Origin: Flavobacteriales bacterium UBA1112
Lineage (GTDB): Bacteria; Bacteroidota; Bacteroidia; Flavobacteriales_D; Sanyastnellaceae
DNA: 5,695 bases
Direction: 5' to 3'
Assembly: GCA_002313415.1 (NCBI GenBank)
Contig: DCBH01000101.1
Span: forward strand, 33,361 to 39,055
Each line of letters starts with the position of its first letter. Position 1 is the stretch's first letter. Positions 1-5,420 of the stretch are shown piece after piece. The notes beneath the pieces are model-generated. The model was not told the origin of the DNA and searched no databases. It worked only from the letters and a program-made list of their open reading frames with translations. The position numbers were made by a program, and so were the translations under genes.

Positions 1-129
1 GATGGTGGAGTGGGAACAGGGAATGCGCAAGATTTGGTCCAAGCTGGAGCCGATGTTTTGGTGGCAGGGTCCTCTGTCTTTAGGGCGGATGACCCGATGG
101 AGGCTGCCCAATCGTTGGCTCAGTTTTAA
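1..129 (+). CDS. rpe: Ribulose-phosphate 3-epimerase, C-terminal fragment (5' end outside window)
   Basis: The first reading frame is open from base 1 to a TAA at 127-129 and gives the last 42 residues of an epimerase. It opens with DGGV, the conserved motif at the end of a late beta strand of the TIM barrel; in this family its Asp is one of the two catalytic acid/base residues. AGADVLVAGSSVF follows, the family's phosphate-binding signature, and then a short C-terminal helix (DPMEAAQSLAQF). The enzyme interconverts D-ribulose 5-phosphate and D-xylulose 5-phosphate in the cytoplasmic pentose phosphate pathway. The end position relative to DGGV is normal for the family, so the C-terminus appears intact. 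The next gene starts 14 bases after the stop on the same strand, so co-transcription is possible, although no metabolic link is evident. Confidence 0.93.
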   Translation, partial: DGGVGTGNAQDLVQAGADVLVAGSSVFRADDPMEAAQSLAQF

Positions 130-143
130 TCTGACGCAGCGTG

Positions 144-1826
144 ATGCGGACGGGGCTCTTCGGCATCGCGGCCACACGTCGTGTTACGTTGGGTGGCAGT
201 GCGCTTTGTGTGGGCGGGGATGGATTTCATCTGGCGTTGGCCATGGATGAACCGCGCCACGCTGTCCAAAAAGCCTCACTTCACGTCCATGCTGATTGTG
301 TTTTTGGTGCACATGGCGTTTGGTTGAATGCGAAAAACAGGGAATGGGATGATCTCCGGCATCGGCAAGCTTTGGCAAGTGCACTGTCTTCCAAGGATTC
401 GTTCGCTGAGGTCGAAGGGCCGTTGCACGGTGTTTACGGCAATTGTCTAACTCAAACTTTGATGCTTCACGGCGACTTCGCGCGTCAACACCCATTGTTT
501 TGGACGGAATGTGACTGGGGGATTCTGTTTGCGTATAGCATGAGCAAGCTGGTCTCGCTTATGGGCAGTTTGAATGTATCCGCTTTACCCGATCAAGATG
601 GGGCATCTTTGTTGTTGACATACGGCAGCATACTCGGGGATGGTACGCTCATTCGCGGTGTAAAAAAATTGATGCCTGGTCACACATTGACATGGACCCC
701 GAAGGAAGTTGCGGTGGAAGAGCGGTTGCCCTTGAGAGAGATCAGTCGTGACGTGTCAAGCTTAGCTCAATCCACAGATTTACTCGACGATGTTTTTCTC
801 GAGTCAGTATCACAAATGGTGGCGGTCAATAAGCACGGGAAATTCAATCAATACAATTTGTTAAGCGGGGGATTGGATTCTCGACTTGTGACCATGGCCA
901 CCTCGCGAATGTGCGACGCATCCACAGTTTCAACCTTTTGCTTTTCGAGGCGAGGATCTCTTGACGAGTCAATCAGTGCTTCATTGGCCCTCGCTCATGG
1001 CTGGCGCCACCACTGTCATGACTTGGGCCAAGGTGAGTACATGATGCACACTGAAACAGTCCTAGATTATGATGGGTGTGTGAATTACCTCGCAAGTGCG
1101 CATCATCGTCGTGCTTTGGTCACGGAAAATCTTCCGAAGATGGGGATGTTGGCATCGGGCCAAGGCGCCAATGTCTTGCTCACGGACAAACATCGATGGG
1201 CATCCAATGGAGAACGGGTTTTGCGCTCAATGGAGCTATACAACTCCATCCGCGGAGTGAGTCAAGATGCAGCGAGTCAAGCGTGGCAAGCCAACCCTGG
1301 GATTCAGCGGTTTAAGTTGGTAAACCGAGGGTTTCTGTACACAAATTCAGGGGCTTACAGTACGTCACCTTTTGGTGTGTTGTGGTCTCCATTCACCTCT
1401 GGGAAATTCGTACGAACTGCGCTGAGATTGGATACCAAAATCGTGGATGGACAGTTGGCTTACCTGACTTGGTTGCAAAAAAGGTTCCCCGAAGCAACGG
1501 AGCACATATGGGAACGTTACAACACATTTCCAGTTTTAGGAAGGCGCCTGCGACGTGCCCAAGCGCAGGCACTGTGGCGATCGCGGATTCTGCGCTTTTT
1601 GCCAGTTCGAGATGATGCTTCGATGTCACCGATTGACATGTGGTTAGATTCATCCGAAGAAATTCAGCACTTTTACCGCTACACTTTTCATCAACATTCT
1701 TCGTTACTTCAGCATTACCCAGAATTGGAAGAAACTGTGGCAAGAGATTTTTCTGCGATGAACGCCATGAACAAGGCGTCAGTATTGACATTGTTGTTGG
1801 CGACCAAAGCTTGGTTTGACTCGTGA
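144..1826 (+). CDS. Asparagine-synthetase-like protein with degenerate glutaminase domain
   Basis: A 560-residue protein with the two-domain layout of class II glutamine-dependent asparagine synthetases. The C-terminal half has the ATP-pyrophosphatase PP-loop SGGLDSR (residues 241-247, bases 864-884) and a second motif SGQGANV (338-344), aligned with SGEGSDE of AsnB. The N-terminal half (about 1-195) resembles the Ntn-hydrolase glutaminase domain: GLFG at 4-7 matches the GIFG after the catalytic Cys, and a QHPLFW segment near 116-121 resembles the RPLYY region. The catalytic Cys2 is absent (Thr3 sits before GLFG), and I see no NGEIYN-like glutamine-binding motif. Relatives in O-antigen and capsule clusters amidate sugar acids, and others (beta-lactam synthetase) close rings. 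The flippase gene that follows suggests a role in surface-glycan modification; this is inference. The start is either GTG 141 or ATG 144; I chose ATG. There is no clear ribosome binding site, which is common in Bacteroidota. The true substrate is unknown. Confidence 0.85.
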   Translation: MRTGLFGIAATRRVTLGGSALCVGGDGFHLALAMDEPRHAVQKASLHVHADCVFGAHGVWLNAKNREWDDLRHRQALASALSSKDSFAEVEGPLHGVYGNCLTQTLMLHGDFARQHPLFWTECDWGILFAYSMSKLVSLMGSLNVSALPDQDGASLLLTYGSILGDGTLIRGVKKLMPGHTLTWTPKEVAVEERLPLREISRDVSSLAQSTDLLDDVFLESVSQMVAVNKHGKFNQYNLLSGGLDSRLVTMATSRMCDASTVSTFCFSRRGSLDESISASLALAHGWRHHCHDLGQGEYMMHTETVLDYDGCVNYLASAHHRRALVTENLPKMGMLASGQGANVLLTDKHRWASNGERVLRSMELYNSIRGVSQDAASQAWQANPGIQRFKLVNRGFLYTNSGAYSTSPFGVLWSPFTSGKFVRTALRLDTKIVDGQLAYLTWLQKRFPEATEHIWERYNTFPVLGRRLRRAQAQALWRSRILRFLPVRDDASMSPIDMWLDSSEEIQHFYRYTFHQHSSLLQHYPELEETVARDFSAMNAMNKASVLTLLLATKAWFDS

Positions 1827-1831
1827 ATTCG

Positions 1832-3082
1832 ATGAGCTACGTCAAGGCTTTTTTGCAGCGTCATGGCCATTTGATGATGGCCGCGAACGTGGCCACGAAG
1901 CTCCTTGGCTTTGGAGCAGTCATTTTTGTCACTCGATGTACGACTGAGGAGGACTATGGAGCTTATTCGTACGCCATGAATCTCGTTGGTGCCGTGGTGC
2001 CATTCATGGGGTTGGGCGCCTACCAAGCGTTTCTGCGATATGCGTCTGATGCGTCAGGACAGAGGGCCAAGAAAGAGTTGTTTGCGTATGCTTTTTCTCG
2101 CGGTGTCTTGGCATCGTTGATGCTGATTGGGGTGCTGCAATTGCTCGCTTCTGCGCTGTGCGTTGCGATACCGGAAAGCATTGCGTCGTTCAGAATTGTC
2201 TCGTTTGTGGTGCTGACGACATTGGTTATGGAGTATGTCAAGAGTTACGCCCGAGCATTGCACTTGAATCACATCTCGGCCCGAATCGACATCACATATG
2301 CGATTGTGCTGCTTGCCGCAACAGTTGGAATGACAATGGGCATCGGAATCTTGGGATATGCGATTGCGGTCGTTGCAGCACCGGTTTTTGCTTCGAGTTG
2401 GTACGCAATAAAAATGGGCTTGATGCATTGGAGTTGGAAAACCCTTGGCCCGGGTTTTACAGGATTTTGGTCCTATGGGTTGTTCACCACAATGGGCGCG
2501 TTGTTGGCGCAGTTGTTTTTCTCTGTCGACATATTTCTCATTGGTCACTTGGTGGGGGAGAAGGCCTCTTCAGTCGCCGTTTATCGAGTGGCTTTGCTCA
2601 TTCCAATGGCAACATCAGTTTTGCCCATCTCTGTTGCTGCAACTGATTTTGTGATGAACTCGGCTCGAAAAAGAAACCCGTGTGCCCTGAGGAATTACAT
2701 GGTTGGATATTGGAAAACATTTGGCGTTTTGTCTGTGCTTTCGCTAGGAGCTCTGTGGTGGATGGCGCCATGGCTTTTGGCTGTATTTGGACCGTCATAC
2801 GCCGAAGGCTCATCTGTGATGCGTTTGTTCCTCGTCGGATCTTTGGGAGCGCATCTTTTACGTGTGCCCTATGGTCATTTGTTGTCAGCTGTCGGCAGGG
2901 CTGACTTAAACACCTATGTCAATGGAGCAGTCTTTTTGGCCACTATACCTATGTGCTTTTGGGCCATTCCCCAATGGGGGATCATGGGTGCAGCTGGTGT
3001 CATGGCAGCCATGCTTTGGGTGTCTGGCGGGATGTACGCGCTTGTGTTTGAGATTCACCTCAGAGGTCAGAGGCAAGATTGA
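1832..3082 (+). CDS. Polysaccharide (O-antigen/lipid-linked oligosaccharide) flippase, Wzx/MATE-like
   Basis: A 416-residue, very hydrophobic protein with about twelve predicted membrane segments, the length and layout of Wzx/RfbX-type flippases of the MOP exporter superfamily. These move undecaprenyl-linked oligosaccharides across the inner membrane. Family features include the N-terminal segment ANVATKLLGFGAVIFVTR followed by the acidic YGAY loop (near residue 45), and the C-terminal GRADLNTYVNGAVF helix with the Gly-rich WGIMGAAGVMAAM segment typical of the polysaccharide-synthesis C-terminal domain. The upstream gene's stop overlaps an in-frame GTG at 1823 (GTGA), and the first ATG lies at 1832, five bases past that stop. 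Either start gives tight coupling with the asparagine-synthetase-like gene. I prefer the ATG because Wzx proteins usually begin just before the first helix. The 3' end overlaps the opposing gene by 16 bases. No glycosyltransferase is visible here, so the exported glycan cannot be named; a teichoic-acid- or lipid-type substrate is also possible. Confidence 0.88.
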   Translation: MSYVKAFLQRHGHLMMAANVATKLLGFGAVIFVTRCTTEEDYGAYSYAMNLVGAVVPFMGLGAYQAFLRYASDASGQRAKKELFAYAFSRGVLASLMLIGVLQLLASALCVAIPESIASFRIVSFVVLTTLVMEYVKSYARALHLNHISARIDITYAIVLLAATVGMTMGIGILGYAIAVVAAPVFASSWYAIKMGLMHWSWKTLGPGFTGFWSYGLFTTMGALLAQLFFSVDIFLIGHLVGEKASSVAVYRVALLIPMATSVLPISVAATDFVMNSARKRNPCALRNYMVGYWKTFGVLSVLSLGALWWMAPWLLAVFGPSYAEGSSVMRLFLVGSLGAHLLRVPYGHLLSAVGRADLNTYVNGAVFLATIPMCFWAIPQWGIMGAAGVMAAMLWVSGGMYALVFEIHLRGQRQD

Positions 3083-4980
3083 CCCACAAAGGTCAAAAGC
3101 ATGAGTAAATCCGGTATGCCCACAGAACTGTCTCCATTCAGGTCTGCGGCGCACGATCCCAAGCAGCTGAATTCCGAGAGCAGAATGAGTATGTCGGATG
3201 AGCCGATGTGTCCATTCAGGTCATAATCACCCGGGATTGATTCTAATTCAATGTGATGCAACACGGAACACGTTGTGACGCCATTCCAAGTGGCGTACAT
3301 GACGAGATTGCCCATGGACTGTTCCCAAATGAAATTGTCCGCGACATTCAAAGCTTCCCCTGTTTCATCCTGCCAATGCACTTCAAAAGGTGCGAGAACG
3401 TTGACACTCAAATCAAGAGGCACCAAGTTCCCACATACTACATGATTAAATTCTGGTTGTACACAAGGGGATTGCCCTTCAATAAGCAGATGTTGCTCCA
3501 TCGCAGTTATACCATGGTCCGCGGCGATAAATCGTTCCACAAGCCCAGAGGGCCAATGCACGGCGACTTCTTCTACGCTTTGATTTTTTAGTCCAAATAA
3601 CTCAACTTCATTTTCTTGACTCAGATAATTTTCGCCTGCGTGGACAATTCTCGATTGAACGAGATCAGGGGTAATCACGTCGATGCGACTCCCAATGGCT
3701 GGGCGATTGCTTAAAGTCCCTTGGAGCGCGATGCCAACGCTTTCGTGGTCATTGTTAAAACCACCATTCATCCAAATGCGGGTGGCATGGTTTCCAACGT
3801 TGTGCATGACAAAGTCAATCCACCCGTTTTGGTCAAAATCCGCAGCAGCGACTACATGAGCATTGAGATAATCCGTGTCATAGATTTCCGAGCCAAATGC
3901 TTCGAATGAAAAAGAGGTTTGAGCCCCTTGATTTTCATAAAGATGATTTTCCCCGTAAGGACTGAGGAAATCATGTTCAGCAACGAACAAATCAAGGTCA
4001 GTATCGTTGTCAACATCCATCCACAGTGCACCCCAACAGAAACGGTCGATGTCAAGGCCATGCGGTTCGGAGAGTTCTTCAAATGTCTGATCTTGTTTCT
4101 GAACGAGCAGTTTGGAGCCAAGCCCATCACCACCGAATTGCGTGTTGGTGTGAAAAAGATCTTGACGTCCGTCTTGGTTCATGTCACCCAAAGAGGCAGA
4201 CATACAATCCATGACCAGATTCATATTCAAGGAATCGGCGACATCCAAAAAGGTCCCATTGCCCTGATTTTGAAAGAGCGCATTGGCACCGGATTTGTCG
4301 TTAATGACGAGGAGGTCTTGCCATCCATCCTCATTTAAGTCCCACCACAAGCTTTGAAAGCTCAATCTCAAGTGAACATCAATGCCAGCAGACGCACTGA
4401 CATCGGTAAAAGCCAAATTGCCGTCATTGCGCATAAGCGCATTCCGATCTCTTGGGCTCTCAGTCATTGGATATTCGAGATAGCGACACAGATGTAAATC
4501 AAGATCGCCATCGTTGTCCATATCCCCGAAGGAGACTCCAGCTGCTTCTGTCAAATCTTGCGGAAGATTGGAGGCTGATGTAACGTCAGTAAATGACATG
4601 TTGCCGTCATTGCGCAGAAGTCCGCATTTGCCGCTTGATTCTTGTATGAATAAGTCGTCATCACCGTCATTGTCGAGATCAATCCAGATGACTGCTTTGA
4701 CTTCACTGCCCATGTTCCAAGGCAGACCAATCATGTCAAATCCTGTGCCTTCGTTGTTTACGAATGTCCTGAGTGAGCCTGAGGTATTGCCAAGGGTAAT
4801 GTCGGGCCATCCATCGTCATTCCAATCTGCAGTGCTGATCGCGGCGCCATAATGTCCATTCCAATTTTGTTGCACAATTCCCCACGCCGGGGCCATGTTT
4901 TGAAAAATTTGGGCAAAACATGACGAACTGCAAGACGCAGCAAATAAAAAAGTCGAGATGAAAAAGCGATGTTGAAACAT
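3067..4980 (-). CDS. Secreted FG-GAP/VCBS repeat protein with ASPIC/UnbV domain and C-terminal dockerin-like calcium loops
   Basis: A 637-residue exported protein. Residues 1-23 form a signal peptide (FFISTFLFAA core) with likely cleavage before Gln24 (CFA|Q). Residues 46-392 carry seven FG-GAP/VCBS blades, each with a calcium-loop motif of the DxDxDGxxD type: 52-60, 101-109, 153-161, 214-222, 266-274, 322-330 (Gly replaced by Thr) and 381-389. This implies a seven-bladed integrin-like beta-propeller. Residues about 415-485 match the ASPIC/UnbV domain: SNRPAIGSRIDV, GENYLSQ, LFGL and HWPSG. Residues about 505-575 form a Cys-containing, probably beta-sandwich linker. The C-terminus has two dockerin/EF-hand-like loops, D585-D596 and D613-D624, with Cys606, Cys610 and Cys636. 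No type IX secretion C-terminal domain is recognisable. The likely role is extracellular or surface binding or adhesion; no enzymatic residues are identified. It lies 26 bases downstream of clpS on the same strand, with ATG at 4978-4980. A lipoprotein reading at Cys17 is less likely. Confidence 0.9.
   Translation of the reverse strand: MFQHRFFISTFLFAASCSSSCFAQIFQNMAPAWGIVQQNWNGHYGAAISTADWNDDGWPDITLGNTSGSLRTFVNNEGTGFDMIGLPWNMGSEVKAVIWIDLDNDGDDDLFIQESSGKCGLLRNDGNMSFTDVTSASNLPQDLTEAAGVSFGDMDNDGDLDLHLCRYLEYPMTESPRDRNALMRNDGNLAFTDVSASAGIDVHLRLSFQSLWWDLNEDGWQDLLVINDKSGANALFQNQGNGTFLDVADSLNMNLVMDCMSASLGDMNQDGRQDLFHTNTQFGGDGLGSKLLVQKQDQTFEELSEPHGLDIDRFCWGALWMDVDNDTDLDLFVAEHDFLSPYGENHLYENQGAQTSFSFEAFGSEIYDTDYLNAHVVAAADFDQNGWIDFVMHNVGNHATRIWMNGGFNNDHESVGIALQGTLSNRPAIGSRIDVITPDLVQSRIVHAGENYLSQENEVELFGLKNQSVEEVAVHWPSGLVERFIAADHGITAMEQHLLIEGQSPCVQPEFNHVVCGNLVPLDLSVNVLAPFEVHWQDETGEALNVADNFIWEQSMGNLVMYATWNGVTTCSVLHHIELESIPGDYDLNGHIGSSDILILLSEFSCLGSCAADLNGDSSVGIPDLLMLLTFVGQSCL
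3079..3096. terminator. Short hairpin at the convergent gene junction (possible terminator, no T-tract)
   Basis: TTGACC at 3079-3084 and GGTCAA at 3091-3096 form a perfect 6-base stem around a 6-base loop. The flippase stop codon lies in the left arm, and the opposing gene's last codons cover the whole element. No run of T follows on either strand, so it is not a classical intrinsic terminator. Because the two genes overlap, any termination signal between them must lie in coding sequence, and this is the best hairpin visible at the junction. Confidence 0.25.
4418..4616 (-). repeat. Internal duplication within the FG-GAP region (two copies of a 16-base identical core)
   Basis: The identical 16 bases ttgccgtcattgcgca occur at 4418-4433 and 4601-4616, exactly 183 bases (61 codons) apart. 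They encode the RNDGN part of two similar segments, residues about 122-138 (LRNDGNMSFTDVTSAS) and 183-199 (MRNDGNLAFTDVSASA). These follow the second and third calcium loops. This indicates that the beta-propeller grew by blade duplication. A diverged third version, QGNGTFLDVADS, lies near residues 239-250. Confidence 0.7.
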
Positions 4981-5001
4981 GGCTAAACCCTTAAGGCTTA
5001 G

Positions 5002-5030
5002 ACAAGTTAAGGATTCAATTCGACAGTCAA
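5002..5030 (-). promoter_or_regulatory. Candidate promoter of the FG-GAP/ASPIC gene, overlapping the clpS stop
   Basis: On the minus strand, TTG at 5028-5030 is followed after 18 bases by TAACTTGT at 5002-5009, a partial match to the Bacteroidota -7 element TAnnTTTG. Its 3' end lies 22 bases from the ATG at 4980, the same distance as in the clpS promoter. The element overlaps the clpS stop codon. If real, the secreted-protein gene can be transcribed on its own and not only by read-through from clpS. The -7 match is imperfect, so this is tentative. Confidence 0.35.
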
Positions 5031-5297
5031 GTCTTTTTCGGACAGCAATTGATGAATGGGTGCGAGTTCATCATAGCTCCCGCTTTTTACGTTGCATTTG
5101 CCGTTGAAGTGCACAATCATGGCGCATTGTTCCGCCTGCAGGGCGTCGTGACCACAATTTGCTACAAGGCAGTCTATGACGTGATCAAAGGTGTTGTGAT
5201 TGTCGTTGAACAAGACAATGTGCCAGTCGTCGTCCAGTGCGACGTCGGTTAAGACATCTTCTTGGGTCTCAGTGTTGGAGCAACGTGTAAGTTTCAT
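5007..5297 (-). CDS. clpS: ATP-dependent Clp protease adaptor protein ClpS
   Basis: A 96-residue protein matching ClpS over its whole folded core. ClpS binds substrates with destabilising N-terminal residues (N-end rule) and delivers them to the ClpA/ClpC unfoldase of the ClpP protease in the cytoplasm. The substrate-pocket motif appears as VLFNDNHNTFDHVI, with Asn31 and Asp32 equivalent to E. coli Asn34 and Asp35. His63 in IVHFNGKC corresponds to His66; all three contact the substrate alpha-amino group in characterised ClpS. The third position, usually Asp (E. coli Asp36), is Asn33, and the pocket-gate Met40 position is Phe37. The QAEQC...VHFNGKC and KSGSYDEL segments are in the Bacteroidota style. 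The acidic N-terminal extension (1-23) is typical. I chose ATG 5297 because a longer frame back to TTG 5321 would overlap the proposed promoter -7 element. The neighbouring FG-GAP gene follows after 26 bases, but no functional link is evident. Confidence 0.93.
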   Translation of the reverse strand: MKLTRCSNTETQEDVLTDVALDDDWHIVLFNDNHNTFDHVIDCLVANCGHDALQAEQCAMIVHFNGKCNVKSGSYDELAPIHQLLSEKDLTVELNP

Positions 5298-5318
5298 CGA
5301 ATCAAAGACTTCGTGGCA

Positions 5319-5347
5319 CAAAGATAGCAGGTCATGCTTGCATCAAA
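5319..5347 (-). promoter_or_regulatory. Candidate Bacteroidota-type promoter of clpS
   Basis: Read on the minus strand, TTTG at 5344-5347 is followed after 17 bases by TATCTTTG at 5319-5326. This matches the primary sigma factor consensus of Bacteroidota (-33 TTG, -7 TAnnTTTG), with a complete match in the -7 element. The -7 element ends 22 bases before the clpS ATG at 5297, implying a leader of only about 15 bases. This supports the ATG start and disfavours the upstream TTG at 5321, which lies inside the -7 element. Confidence 0.6.
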
Positions 5348-5380
5348 GGTTCTGATGCCCCGAGTTGCCAGATATCGAAC

Positions 5381-5408
5381 TTGAACGGCACTGTGGTGTT
5401 CCTATGAT
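5381..5408 (+). promoter_or_regulatory. Weak candidate promoter of the divergent partial gene
   Basis: TTGAAC at 5381-5386 and TATGAT at 5403-5408, separated by 16 bases, resemble a generic -35/-10 pair just upstream of the ATG at 5421. The Bacteroidota -7 form TAnnTTTG is not matched beyond its TA, so this is a weak call. I mention it because nothing better is visible in the intergenic region on this strand. Confidence 0.28.
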
Positions 5409-5420
5409 ATCCACAAGCTC

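Noticed and set aside
2..250. Plus-strand 82-codon open frame at the window start
   Set aside because: It is out of frame with the clear rpe C-terminus (1-129) and the start of the asparagine-synthetase-like gene, and its translation is Trp/Arg-rich and resembles nothing.
2054..2548. Minus-strand 164-codon open frame inside the flippase gene
   Set aside because: The product is rich in Cys, His, Gln and Arg without domain features, as expected for the complement of a hydrophobic membrane-protein gene.
3919..4338. Plus-strand 139-codon open frame
   Set aside because: It is antisense to the FG-GAP repeat region, where Asp-rich codons reduce stops on the other strand. The minus-strand protein has unmistakable domains throughout.
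4909..4980. Lipoprotein signal at Cys17 of the FG-GAP protein
   Set aside because: AAS-C is a poor lipobox, whereas CFA|Q at residues 21-24 is a typical signal peptidase I site for this phylum.
4983..5001. Imperfect palindrome between clpS and the FG-GAP gene as a terminator
   Set aside because: The stem is only about six pairs with a mismatch and has no T-tract, and it lies in the short leader directly before the ATG.
5007..5321. Longer clpS starting at TTG 5321
   Set aside because: The start would lie within the TATCTTTG promoter element, the added eight residues are not part of the ClpS core, and an ATG is available at 5297.
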